Position numbers and translations under genes: made by a program. This document shows, one piece after another, positions 44,138 through 52,378 of a DNA stretch of 64,000 nt (its first letter is position 1; each line of letters begins with the position of its first letter). The notes beneath the pieces are model-generated. The model was not told where the DNA came from. It ran no database searches and worked only from the letters and a program-made list of their open reading frames with translations. The DNA is from an uncultured Clostridia bacterium. GTDB lineage: Bacteria > Bacillota > Clostridia > Oscillospirales > Ruminococcaceae. Where the stretch lies: positions 1-64,000 of the forward strand of contig CAOKWH010000002.1 of NCBI GenBank assembly GCA_948473085.1, read 5' to 3'.

Positions 44138-45538
44138 TTGAACTATTCTGCAATTGAAGCCCGTATTGATTCCTTTATTGCCGAAAACCGGGACCAGCTG
44201 TTCCGGGATTTGAAAACACTCATTGACATTGACAGTGTGGAGTCTGCCCCGCTGCCCGGCGCGCCCTATGGCGCCGGTATCCGCAAGGCGCTGGATGCCG
44301 CCCTGGAAATTGCCGCCCGGCTGGGCCTAAAAACCGGCGAATGCGATGGCTACATGGGTTATGCCGATGTAGAGGGCCAGAGCGAGCGCCAGCTGGCCAC
44401 CATTGCCCACCTGGATGTTGTGCCTGCCGGCAACGGCTGGGACAGCGACCCGTTTGGCATGATAGAGCGGGAGGGCTGGGTAATCGGCCGCGGTGTGATT
44501 GATGACAAGGGCCCCGCTGTCCTCACCCTGTACCTGGCCAAGTTCTTCCGGGAATACTGCCAGGCCACCGGCGAAACACTGCCCTACACCCTGCGCATTC
44601 TGCTGGGCTGCAGCGAGGAAACCGGCATGACTGATATTGATTACTATCTGGAGCGCAACCCCATGCCCGCCTTCTGCTTTACACCCGATGCCAACTTCCC
44701 GGTGGGCTATGGGGAAAAGGGCGGCTTTGGCGGCCTGTTTGTCAGCCGGCCCCTGCAGGGGAACCTAATGGACTTCCAGGGCGGCGTTGCCGGCAATGTG
44801 GTGCCCGACCGGGCCACAGCTGTGGTAAAGACAGAAAAACAGCTAACTGATACCGAACAGGTAAAGGTGGAGCGCCAGGGCGACTGTGTATCCATCACCG
44901 GTTACGGCATTGGCGGCCATGCCTCCATGCCCCAGGGCACTGTCAATGCCATCGGCCTGGTGGTGGACTATCTGTTGGATAACGGCCTGTGCAGCCCGGA
45001 GGAGAACAAGTACCTGAACATGCTGCGGGTGCTGCATTCCTGCACCGATGGTTCTTCCTTCGGCATTGACTGTGTGGATGAGGTGTTCGACCCGCTGACC
45101 TGCATTGGCGGCGTTATCCGCATGGAGGATGGTGTGCTCAGCCAGTCGATTGATGTGCGCTTCCCCACTGCCATTACCGGCGATGAGCTGATTGCCAAGA
45201 GCAAGGCGCTGGCTGCCACCGGCGATGCCGAGTTCACCCCCAGCCGGGTAAACCGCCCCTTCTACATCAAGCCCGATTCCCCGGCTATCCTGGCGCTGCT
45301 GGACACCTACAACCAGGTAACCGGCCAGAACAAGGCCCCGTTTACAATGGGCGGCGGCACCTATGCCCGGCATTTTGACAATGCGGTCAGCTTTGGCCCG
45401 GAGGATGACATCATCCCCCTGCCCGAATGGGTGGGCACCATGCACGGCGCAAACGAGGGCGCAAATATGGAGTTTATGCTCCAGGCGCTGAAAATTTACA
45501 TCCTTTCGATGGCTAAGCTGATGGATCTATCCTTCTAA
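44138..45538 (+). CDS. pepV: M20 family dipeptidase, PepV-like
   Basis: A 466-aa di-zinc dipeptidase that frees amino acids from dipeptides in the cytoplasm. Metal-site motifs: ATIAHLDVVPAGNGWDSDPF (His, Asp), GRGVIDDKGPAV (bridging Asp), LLGCSEETGMTD (catalytic and metal Glu), FTPDANFPVGYGEKGG and GAN at the C terminus with H of GTMHGANEG. The size and the long lid domain are typical of PepV. It starts with TTG at 44138 preceded by AAGGAGGAAAAAGAG. Confidence 0.9.
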   Translation: MNYSAIEARIDSFIAENRDQLFRDLKTLIDIDSVESAPLPGAPYGAGIRKALDAALEIAARLGLKTGECDGYMGYADVEGQSERQLATIAHLDVVPAGNGWDSDPFGMIEREGWVIGRGVIDDKGPAVLTLYLAKFFREYCQATGETLPYTLRILLGCSEETGMTDIDYYLERNPMPAFCFTPDANFPVGYGEKGGFGGLFVSRPLQGNLMDFQGGVAGNVVPDRATAVVKTEKQLTDTEQVKVERQGDCVSITGYGIGGHASMPQGTVNAIGLVVDYLLDNGLCSPEENKYLNMLRVLHSCTDGSSFGIDCVDEVFDPLTCIGGVIRMEDGVLSQSIDVRFPTAITGDELIAKSKALAATGDAEFTPSRVNRPFYIKPDSPAILALLDTYNQVTGQNKAPFTMGGGTYARHFDNAVSFGPEDDIIPLPEWVGTMHGANEGANMEFMLQALKIYILSMAKLMDLSF

Positions 45539-45559
45539 TTGAATAGAAGCTGCAAGAGA

Positions 45560-45583
45560 GGCTCCGATACTCCCATCGGAGCC
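45560..45583 (+). terminator. Rho-independent terminator after pepV
   Basis: GGCTCCGAT and ATCGGAGCC form a 9-bp stem with a 6-nt loop, followed by CCTTTTTATG. Confidence 0.88.
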
Positions 45584-45810
45584 CCTTTTTATGCAGGAAT
45601 GAATAGCTGCGACAGGGTTTTGGCAAAGCCCTATTCTTACTCGCTGCTTTTACAAATTTTCAAGAAATAAAAAAGCGTGTTTTTGGCATTTTTAAATATG
45701 GGCAGGGGAATTTGGAATGAGCGGTTCCCCCGTTTTGCAGGCCCCTTTTCCCCGCTCCTGATAGGAGAGCAAAAAAGAGGGCCGATACTACCATCCCGCG
45801 GCCATTTTAT

Positions 45811-45963
45811 GGTATAATAACCGCAGAGCGGTTATTATACCGATTATTTAAAATATACCACAACGGCGCTTTGCGCCTGTGGTATAATAACGACAAAGCC
45901 GTTATTATACAGGATTTAAAAGGCCCTTTTTCCCGCCCCTTGCGGGGCAACCGAAAAAGGGGC
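45811..45963 (-). repeat. Dispersed intergenic repeat, copy D (inverted, with hairpin module)
   Basis: It starts with the palindrome GGTATAATAACCGC and its complement, then TTTAAAATATACC and GGCGCTTTGCGCCTGTGG, the reverse complement of the modules in copies A-C. A second TATAATAACGAC palindrome follows, then the hairpin CTTTTTCCCGCCCC/GGGGCAACCGAAAAAGG seen at 344-387. Changes in one arm of the first palindrome (ACCGCAGAGCGGTT) are matched in the other, so pairing is kept. Confidence 0.78.
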
Positions 45964-46056
45964 CGTACCAGTTTGGTGCAGGCGCCAAACATTATACAGA
46001 GAAAGGCGCCAGTTTGGCCGGCTTTTCCAATATATAGTTTACAGGAGGTATTTGTT

Positions 46057-47274
46057 ATGGGACTTTTGGAAAAATTTCTTGACCTTGTAACCATCGATTC
46101 CCCGTCCGACCCCACCAGCCCTACCTGCCCGTCCACAGCAGTGCAGCTGAATGTGGCTAACCATCTGGAGCAACTGATGAAGCAGCTGGGCATCTCCAAT
46201 GTGCGCCAGAAGGATGGCTATGTCTATGGCGAAATTCCGGCCACTCCGGGATATGAGGGTAAAAAGGCGGTGGGCTTTGTCGCCCACATGGATACGGCGC
46301 CGGAGTTTAACGGCTTTGGGGTAAAGCCCCAGGTTATCCCGGATTATGACGGCGGGGATGTGCTGCTGGGGGGCAGCGGGCATGTCCTTTCCCCTGCCGA
46401 GTTCCCGGTGCTGAAAAGCCTGGCGGGCCGTACCTTAATTACCACCGATGGCACCACCCTGCTGGGCGCGGATGACAAGGCCGGTATTGCCGAGATTTTG
46501 GAGGCGGCCGAGCGGGTGCTGAACAGCGGCCTGCCCCACGGAAAAATCTGCCTGGGCTTCACCCCGGATGAGGAGATTGGCCGCGGCCCGCTGAAGTTTG
46601 ATGTCCCCGGCTTTGGGGCGGACATTGCCTACACCCTGGACGGCGGCGAGCCAGAGGGCATGACCTTTGAAAACTTTAATGCGGATGCGGCGGTTATCAC
46701 CTTCACCGGTTATTCCATCCATCCCGGCAGCGCCAAGGGCAAGATGAAAAACAGCCAGAATATTGCAATGGAGTTCCACAGCATGCTGCCCTGCAACGAG
46801 CGCCCGGAGTACACCGAAGGGTATGAGGGGTTCTGCCACCTCACCGATTCCAAGGGTTCCACCGAGCAGACAGTCTACCAGTACATCATCCGGGACCACG
46901 ACCTGGACAAACTGCTGGCCAAGGGGGAAACCATGCGCCGGGCTGCCGCTTTCCTCAACGAAAAGTATGGCGAAGGCACCGTACAGGTGGAGATTAAGGA
47001 GAGCTACCGGAATATGAAGGAGAAAATCCTGCCGGTGTTCGAGGTTATTACGGTAGCCGAGGCCGCCATCCGGGCCGCCGGCCTGGATCCGGTGCGGATG
47101 CCCGCCCGGGGCGGCACCGACGGCGCTACCCTGAGCTATATGGGCCTGCCCTGCCCCAACCTGGGCACCGGCGGCATGAATGCCCATGGCCGGTACGAGT
47201 GCTGTACCCTGGAGGGGATGGAGCAGTGTGTGCAGATTGTGCTGCAAGTAATCAAAGGCTATGCCGAGCTGTAA
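46057..47274 (+). CDS. pepT: Peptidase T (M20 tripeptidase)
   Basis: A 405-aa aminotripeptidase. Motifs: VGFVAHMDTAPEFNG (His, Asp), LLGADDKAGIAEI (bridging Asp), GFTPDEEIGRG (Glu-Glu), YTLDGGEPE and the C-terminal NAHGRYECC. The length equals that of standard PepT. The ATG at 46057 follows ACAGGAGGTATTTGTT. With PepV and the M42 pair it points to strong intracellular peptide use. Confidence 0.93.
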   Translation: MGLLEKFLDLVTIDSPSDPTSPTCPSTAVQLNVANHLEQLMKQLGISNVRQKDGYVYGEIPATPGYEGKKAVGFVAHMDTAPEFNGFGVKPQVIPDYDGGDVLLGGSGHVLSPAEFPVLKSLAGRTLITTDGTTLLGADDKAGIAEILEAAERVLNSGLPHGKICLGFTPDEEIGRGPLKFDVPGFGADIAYTLDGGEPEGMTFENFNADAAVITFTGYSIHPGSAKGKMKNSQNIAMEFHSMLPCNERPEYTEGYEGFCHLTDSKGSTEQTVYQYIIRDHDLDKLLAKGETMRRAAAFLNEKYGEGTVQVEIKESYRNMKEKILPVFEVITVAEAAIRAAGLDPVRMPARGGTDGATLSYMGLPCPNLGTGGMNAHGRYECCTLEGMEQCVQIVLQVIKGYAEL

Positions 47275-47285
47275 GTTTTTTATCC

Positions 47286-47320
47286 AAAAAAGCGTGTCCC
47301 ATACAGGGGCGCGCTTTTTT
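47286..47320 (+). terminator. Rho-independent terminator after pepT
   Basis: AAAAAAGCGTG pairs with CGCGCTTTTTT, one G-U pair included, around an 11-13 nt loop. It lies 11 bp after the stop codon. Confidence 0.82.
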
Positions 47321-47483
47321 GCCGCCGTTGAAAAAGAAATATTTTGAATACTATTCCGGCCGGTTTTTGTATAGGATGGGGGTAGGCCCTGTTTTTGGAA
47401 GGGAAGCGGCGGGGCTGCCCCAAATTCTGGACTGAAAAGGGCCGGTTTTGGCCGCCCCTTTCCAAAAATCCCGATGGATTCTC

Positions 47484-47512
47484 TTGACCCAGCCCTCGAA
47501 GAGTGATACCAT
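47484..47512 (+). promoter_or_regulatory. Predicted promoter of the AIM24-family gene
   Basis: TTGACC and TACCAT with a 17-bp spacer, 74 bp upstream of the start codon. Confidence 0.5.
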
Positions 47513-47585
47513 TTAGAATTGTGAGGCCCCGGCCCGCCGGGCTTTGGGCCAGAAGCAAACCCCAGTAAACAGAGGAGGAATTGCC

Positions 47586-48356
47586 ATGTACAAAATTCGC
47601 AATTTTCAGGACAACGACGATGTAAAAACCTTGGATACCATGGGCCCCTTTTCGGTTATCGAATACCAGCGGGACCTCAGTGTAACAGCCGGTTCGGCTA
47701 TTACGGCCTACTTTGCCAGCCAGATGAATGTGCGCAAGCGCCAGGTTATCTGCGATTTAAGCAAGGCCCAGGTTACCATCCAGGCCGGCGCTATGCAGTG
47801 GATGCTGGGGGATGTAAACGCCACCACCGGCATCAAGGGTGTGGGCGACCTGCTGGGCAAGGCCGTGCGGGGCAAGGTAACCGGGGAATCGGCCATCAAG
47901 CCGGAGTACAACGGCAGCGGCCTGTTGGTGCTGGAACCCACCTATAAGCATATTATCCTGGTGGATGTGGCCGACTGGAACGGTTCCATCGTGCTGGATG
48001 ACGGCCTGTTCCTGGCCTGCGATTCAAACCTGAAGCACAAGACGGTTATGCGCTCCAACCTCTCCTCGGCTGTGGCCGGCGGCGAGGGGCTGTTTAACCT
48101 CAGCCTCAATGGCAGCGGTATTGTCTGCCTGGAGTCGGATGTGCCCAAGGAAGAACTGGTGGAGATTGAACTGGAAAACGATGTACTCAAGGTGGACGGC
48201 AACTTTGCCATTGCCTGGAGCAGTACGCTGAACTTTACAGTGGAGCGGTCGGGCAAGTCGCTCATCGGTTCCGCCGCCTCGGGGGAGGGCCTGGTGAATG
48301 TTTACCGGGGTACCGGCAAGGTGCTGCTGGCCCCTGTTGCCAAGGATGTAAAATAA
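47586..48356 (+). CDS. AIM24 family protein
   Basis: A 256-aa beta-rich protein of the AIM24/TIGR00266 group: LSVTAGSAITAYFASQMNVRKRQVICDL, TIQAGAMQWMLGDV, GSGLLVLEPTYKHIILVD, DDGLFLACD, and SLNGSGIVCLES are characteristic. The family is widespread in bacteria with no firmly known function; the fold is a symmetric beta prism. The ATG at 47586 has AGAGGAGGAATTGCC. Single gene with its own promoter and a bidirectional terminator. Confidence 0.88.
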   Translation: MYKIRNFQDNDDVKTLDTMGPFSVIEYQRDLSVTAGSAITAYFASQMNVRKRQVICDLSKAQVTIQAGAMQWMLGDVNATTGIKGVGDLLGKAVRGKVTGESAIKPEYNGSGLLVLEPTYKHIILVDVADWNGSIVLDDGLFLACDSNLKHKTVMRSNLSSAVAGGEGLFNLSLNGSGIVCLESDVPKEELVEIELENDVLKVDGNFAIAWSSTLNFTVERSGKSLIGSAASGEGLVNVYRGTGKVLLAPVAKDVK

Positions 48357-48368
48357 AAAAACCTACCC

Positions 48369-48408
48369 AAAAAGGCTTTCCTGTCCTGCCGGATGGGAAA
48401 GCCTTTTT
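48369..48408. terminator. Bidirectional terminator between AIM24 and glycerate kinase genes
   Basis: AAAAAGGCTTTCC pairs with GGGAAAGCCTTTTT. It has T runs on the plus strand and A runs giving U on the minus strand. Confidence 0.88.
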
Positions 48409-48462
48409 GTCTGCGGGAAAACCGGCCCAGCCGGCGGGGGAATTTGGGGGTAGCGGGGGCCG

Positions 48463-49596
48463 CTAACTGTGGCGGGCTGCCTGCCAAAGGCGCAGCAGCT
48501 GTTCCGCTGTGTCCGCCAGGTTTTGCCGGGCAACCTCCGGGCGGATAGCCTCCTCCAAGGGGCAGGGCCGGCGCAGGATGGGAAAGATGGCGTCCAGGCT
48601 GCCGGGCCGGGCGTCCGGGGCCACCATGCCGGCAAGGCCCAGCACCGGGCGGGCATATTTTTTGGCCAGCGCCGCCACCTGCCCCGGGGCCTTGCCCATA
48701 GCGGTTTGGGCGTCGATGCAGCCCTCCCCGGTGATAATCAGGTCGCTCTGGGCAATCTGCTGTTCCAGGCCGGTTTCCTCCATCACCAGCCGGGCCCCGG
48801 AGAGCAGCTCCCCGGACAGGTAGGCCAAAAAGCCAAAGCCCAGCCCGCCAGCGGCCCCAGCGCCGGGCAGTTCGGGGTTAGCGGTAGGGTAGCGCTCCTG
48901 GGTTTTTTGGGCAAAGTGGGCCAGCAGGGCGTCCAGCCGCTGCACCATACCGGCGTCCGCCCCCTTTTGCGGGCCGTAAATGGCGCTGCTGCCCTGGGGG
49001 CCGCACAGGGGGTTGGTTACATCGCAGGCAATGCGGAACCGGCAGTCCGCCAGCTCCGGCCGACAGTGGGTGCTATCTATCCGGGCCAGCTGTTCCAACC
49101 CCGCCGCCCCGGCAGGGATGGGAGCGCCGGCGGCATCCAAAAAGCGAAAGCCCAGGGCGGCAAGCATGCCTGCTCCGCCATCGTTGGTGGCTGAGCCGCC
49201 AATGCCCACAATAAACCGCCGGCAACCCCGGTCCAGCGCGTGGGCAATCAGCTCCCCCACCCCGTAGGTGGTGGTGTACAGGGGGTTTCGGCGCTGGGGC
49301 GGCACCAGCGGCAGCCCGGCTGCGGCGGCCATCTCCAAAACAGCGGTGCCCCCGGGGAGAATGCCATATTTGGCCGGGACAGGTTCCCCCAGCGGGCCGG
49401 TGACAGTGGCGCTCTGCAGCGTCCCGCCCAGGCCCAGTGTCAGCGCTTCCACCGTGCCTTCGCCGCCGTCTGCCAGCGGAAAGACAGAAACAGCCGCCTC
49501 CGGGCAGGCCCGCCGGATGCCCTCTGCCGCCGCCTGCCCTGCCTCCAACGAGGAAAGGCTGCCCTTAAACGAATCGATTGCAATGGTAATTTTCAT
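48463..49596 (-). CDS. Glycerate kinase (GlxK/GarK type)
   Basis: A 377-aa kinase that phosphorylates glycerate. The family start MKITIAIDSFKGSLSSLEAG, FPLADGGEGTVEAL, the nucleotide-site IVGIGGSATNDGGAGMLAALG, and VTNPLCGPQGSSAIYGPQKGA are clear. The length is typical. It is on the lagging-strand orientation for this arm, alone between a terminator and the divergent fprA gene. Whether it makes 2- or 3-phosphoglycerate is not evident. Confidence 0.93.
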   Translation of the reverse strand: MKITIAIDSFKGSLSSLEAGQAAAEGIRRACPEAAVSVFPLADGGEGTVEALTLGLGGTLQSATVTGPLGEPVPAKYGILPGGTAVLEMAAAAGLPLVPPQRRNPLYTTTYGVGELIAHALDRGCRRFIVGIGGSATNDGGAGMLAALGFRFLDAAGAPIPAGAAGLEQLARIDSTHCRPELADCRFRIACDVTNPLCGPQGSSAIYGPQKGADAGMVQRLDALLAHFAQKTQERYPTANPELPGAGAAGGLGFGFLAYLSGELLSGARLVMEETGLEQQIAQSDLIITGEGCIDAQTAMGKAPGQVAALAKKYARPVLGLAGMVAPDARPGSLDAIFPILRRPCPLEEAIRPEVARQNLADTAEQLLRLWQAARHS

Positions 49597-49785
49597 ACAG
49601 TGCCCCTTTCGCTATACTGCCCTTAGTATAGCACACCGGCGGGGGTTTGCCCATGGGGCAGTGTTGGCCTTTGGGAAATTCCCTGGGAAGATACAGCAAA
49701 AACACCGGAAAAACGGGGCAGACTAAATTGTAACCTTTGGCAGAATAGGGCCAAAATAGAGGGTGATTTTTGTTGCAAAATGTTC

Positions 49786-49815
49786 TTGCGAAGCGGCTGC
49801 TACCTGTGGTATGAT
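49786..49815 (+). promoter_or_regulatory. Predicted promoter of fprA
   Basis: TTGCGA and TATGAT with an 18-bp spacer, 70 bp upstream of the start codon. The remaining part of the 289-bp divergent gap shows nothing else I can name. Confidence 0.5.
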
Positions 49816-49885
49816 AGTATCAATTCCACTAAAAAGGTATAGTATTGTTTAACAGATTGCACAAATACAGGAAAGGTGAATACAG

Positions 49886-51106
49886 ATGCAAATTATTCGT
49901 AATGTAACCGAAAGCATTGTCTGGGTAGGCGCCAGCGACCGGCGGCTTTCCCTGTTTGAAAACATGTTCCCCATCCCGGATGGCGTGGCGTACAACTCCT
50001 ATGTCATCCTGGATGAAAAGGTGGCCATCATGGATACGGCCGATGCCTCCGTTACCCGGCAGTACCTGGAAAATGTTGCAGCCGCGCTGAACGGCCGCCA
50101 GCCCGATTACCTGGTGGTAAACCACATGGAGCCGGATCACTGCGCCAACATTGAGGAGTTAATCCAGCTTTATCCCGGTATCAAAATTGTGGGCAACGCC
50201 AAAACCTTTGGCCTGATGGCCCAGTTCTATGATATGTCCCTGGAAGGGCGCACCATCACCGTGAAGGAGGGGGATGTGCTGGACCTGGGGGAGCACAAGC
50301 TGCACTTTGTCATGGCGCCGATGGTGCATTGGCCCGAGGCGATGATGACCTATGAGAGCACCAAGAAGATCCTCTTTTCTGCCGACGCCTTCGGCAGCTT
50401 TGGGGCGCTGAACGGGATGCTGTTCAGCGATGAGCCGCTGGACCCCCTGTTCCTGCACTCCGAGATGCGCCGCTACTATGGCAACATTGTGGGCAAGTAT
50501 GGCATGCAGGTGCAAACGGTGCTCAAGAAGGCCGCCGGGCTGGATATTCAGATGATCTGCCCGTTGCACGGCCCGGTTTGGCGGGACGATTTGTACTGGC
50601 TGCTGGGCAAATATGATAAATGGAGCAGTTACACCCCGGAGGAGAACACCGTAGCTGTGTTCTATGGGTCGATGTATGGCGATACAGCCAACGCCGCCGA
50701 GCTGCTGGCCACCAAGCTGGCCGAGGCCGGCGTGCGGGGGGTCAGTGTCTACGATGTATCCTGCACCGATGTTTCCTACCTGATTTCCGAGGTGTTCCGC
50801 AGCAGCCACCTGGTGTTTGCCGCCCCCACCTACAACAACGGCCTGTACCCCAAAATGCTCAACTTTATTGAGGATATGAAGGCGCTGAACCTGCAAAACC
50901 GCACCGTTTCCATCATCGAAAACGGCTCCTGGGCGCCCCAGGCAGGCAAGATTATGCGGGGGCTGTTTGCCGAGATGAAGGATATCACCATCCTGGAAAA
51001 GAGCCTGACCATCCGTTCCGCCTTAAAACAGGAGCAGCTGCCCCTGCTGGACGAGATGCGGGACGAAATCCTGGCCAGCTTGGAGCAGCATAGCCTCAAG
51101 AAATAA
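49886..51106 (+). CDS. fprA: FprA family flavo-diiron protein (A-type flavoprotein)
   Basis: A 406-aa two-domain enzyme that reduces O2 or NO in anaerobes. The N-terminal metallo-beta-lactamase-like domain (1-255) has diiron ligands H80, E82, D84, H85 (NHMEPDHC), H148 (MVHWPE), D167 (FSADAFG) and the His of CPLHGPVW. The C-terminal flavodoxin domain (about 258-400) starts VAVFYGSMYGDTANAAELL. There is no rubredoxin extension. GGAAAGGTGAATACAG precedes the ATG. It supports an anaerobic life style with oxygen or NO defence. Confidence 0.95.
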   Translation: MQIIRNVTESIVWVGASDRRLSLFENMFPIPDGVAYNSYVILDEKVAIMDTADASVTRQYLENVAAALNGRQPDYLVVNHMEPDHCANIEELIQLYPGIKIVGNAKTFGLMAQFYDMSLEGRTITVKEGDVLDLGEHKLHFVMAPMVHWPEAMMTYESTKKILFSADAFGSFGALNGMLFSDEPLDPLFLHSEMRRYYGNIVGKYGMQVQTVLKKAAGLDIQMICPLHGPVWRDDLYWLLGKYDKWSSYTPEENTVAVFYGSMYGDTANAAELLATKLAEAGVRGVSVYDVSCTDVSYLISEVFRSSHLVFAAPTYNNGLYPKMLNFIEDMKALNLQNRTVSIIENGSWAPQAGKIMRGLFAEMKDITILEKSLTIRSALKQEQLPLLDEMRDEILASLEQHSLKK

Positions 51107-51123
51107 AACCGGATAGATACAAC

Positions 51124-51155
51124 AAAAGCGTGTTTCAGGCCCGAAACACGCTTTT
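51124..51155 (+). terminator. Rho-independent terminator after fprA
   Basis: AAAAGCGTGTTTC and GAAACACGCTTTT form a 13-bp stem with a 6-nt loop, followed by TATAT. Confidence 0.92.
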
Positions 51156-51222
51156 TATATGCTCCAATTCAATTTTATCTTCCCAAAGTCCCCAGGTTAA
51201 AACAATTATTTATAAATTACCC

Positions 51223-51429
51223 TCAACAAAAAGGGCTCCCACCCCCCAAAAAGCTTTTTAGCCAGTGCTGCACACCATCCCGCCGGAACAGGCCGGCCAG
51301 GGCGGCGGTGTTCCCGCTGCTGGTGTAGTATTGATAAATGGCCAGCAGGGTCAAATCCCAGTAATCCTGGGTGGGACCCGCTCTGCCGCCATCATCTGCT
51401 CCCTCCCGTTTGAGGGGGAGGCTCCCCAT
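51223..51429 (-). pseudogene. Doubtful small ORF or gene remnant
   Basis: A frame beginning at an internal ATG near 51429 encodes 68 residues including QDYWDLTLLAIYQYYTSSGNTAALAGLFRRDGVQHWLKSF, which looks protein-like, while the start and the glycine-rich end do not. No convincing ribosome site precedes it. It could be a fragment of a former gene. I do not recognise the family. Confidence 0.25.
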
Positions 51430-51451
51430 ATTGCTTAATTTGACAGGATAC

Positions 51452-51546
51452 CGCAGGCACAAAGCGCCGCAGTGGCATCGTTTAAATAGTTGGTATCTTA
51501 TCCATCTGTGGATAAGATACCATAAAAATGTTTGCGCCGAAATGGC
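51452..51546 (+). repeat. Diverged dispersed repeat, copy E
   Basis: GCAGGCACAAAGCGCCGC and GTTTAAATAGTTGGTATC resemble the modules of copies A-C. The hairpin GGTATCTTATCC and complement replaces the TATAATAACGAC palindrome, and GTTTGCGCCGAAATGG resembles 43224-43240. The relation is by eye. Confidence 0.5.
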
Positions 51547-51558
51547 AGTTTAAGCTGC

Positions 51559-51585
51559 AAAACCCGTCATTTCCGGCGGGTTTTT
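51559..51585 (-). terminator. Terminator after the phosphatase gene
   Basis: AAAACCCG and CGGGTTTT form the stem; it overlaps the stop codon of the gene ending at 51584 by two bases. On the minus strand the T run is short. Confidence 0.7.
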
Positions 51586-52291
51586 ACCTTGTACTGTAAA
51601 ATTCCTCCCCGGTGTCCAGGCAGATAGCCGCCAGCCGGCCACCGAACACACTGCCGCAGTCGATGGCAATGTGCCCCGGCGTCCGGTAGATATAAAAAGG
51701 CCAGGGATTTGCCGGGATGGCCCCGGTGGGGGTGTGCCCGGTTACCAATATCCTGTCCGGGAACAGGGGGCGGCTGTAGTCGGTCCGGGTTTCCAGCAGG
51801 TCGGGCAGCGTGTAGTCTTCCAGCTGCCGCTCAGGCGAAAAGCTCCCCAGCCCGGCGTGCAGCAGCAGGTATTGCTGGCCGCCTGCCGAAACCTCCTCAT
51901 AGAGCGAAAACTCCCCCAGATAGTCCAGTACGGCCTCCCGCTGTTCCGGCGGGAGCTGGCGAAAGCCCCAGGCGGTGCTGTCCCCGCCATCCGCAGTCAG
52001 CCACAGCTGCAAAACCTCCAAAAAGGCGGCGTCCAGGGCGGCCAGGCTTTCCTGGGTAATCTCGGCCGAAAGCAGCCGCAGGCAGTGCAGTGCCATATAT
52101 TCATGGTTGCCCATCAGGGGGATGACATTGGGGCGCGCCATCATATCCAGCAGTACCTGCATGGGCTGAGGGCCGCGGTCCACCACATCCCCCAGGATGT
52201 AAAGGGTGTCCTCCTCCCCGAATGCCATCTGTTTGAGCAGGTCCAGGTAGCGGGCGTATTCCCCATGGATATCGGACATACAGTAGACCAT
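51584..52291 (-). CDS. Serine/threonine-type metallophosphoesterase (PPP family)
   Basis: A 235-aa phosphoesterase with all PPP motifs: MSDIHGEYARY (GDxHG-like with D and H), YILGDVVDRGPQP (GDxVDRG), IPLMGNHEYM (GNHE), LLHAGLGS and VTGHTPTG. Bacterial members of this size act as protein phosphatases or as diadenosine-tetraphosphate hydrolases of the ApaH-like type; the substrate cannot be assigned here. GGGGGAAATGGCTG lies upstream of the ATG. It lies 87 bp downstream of the P-type ATPase on the same strand. Confidence 0.88.
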   Translation of the reverse strand: MVYCMSDIHGEYARYLDLLKQMAFGEEDTLYILGDVVDRGPQPMQVLLDMMARPNVIPLMGNHEYMALHCLRLLSAEITQESLAALDAAFLEVLQLWLTADGGDSTAWGFRQLPPEQREAVLDYLGEFSLYEEVSAGGQQYLLLHAGLGSFSPERQLEDYTLPDLLETRTDYSRPLFPDRILVTGHTPTGAIPANPWPFYIYRTPGHIAIDCGSVFGGRLAAICLDTGEEFYSTR

Positions 52292-52378
52292 CAGCCATTT
52301 CCCCCTGTTTTTCTATCATTATATCCCTTTTCCAACCGGCGAGCAAGCTGGCCTGTCAGTCCCGGGCCGGAGCGCCTT

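Larger units (their letters stand above)
45539..46056. other. Intergenic region with terminator and repeat copy D
   Basis: These 518 bp hold the pepV terminator (45560-45583), an AT-rich stretch, and repeat copy D at 45811-45963. No gene was recognised. The frame open from 45871 into pepT is only the upstream extension of pepT. Confidence 0.6.
47275..47585. other. Intergenic region between pepT and the AIM24 gene
   Basis: Contains the pepT terminator (AAAAAAGCGTG/CGCGCTTTTTT, 47286-47320), a GC-rich inverted stretch GGGCCGGTTTTGGCCGCCCC around 47440, and the AIM24 promoter at 47484-47512. No gene recognised. Confidence 0.6.
51107..51583. other. Intergenic region: terminator, doubtful small ORF, diverged repeat copy E
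   Basis: Holds the fprA terminator at 51124-51155, the doubtful frame at 51223-51462 and repeat-like sequence at 51452-51546. The phosphatase terminator lies at 51559-51585. Confidence 0.55.
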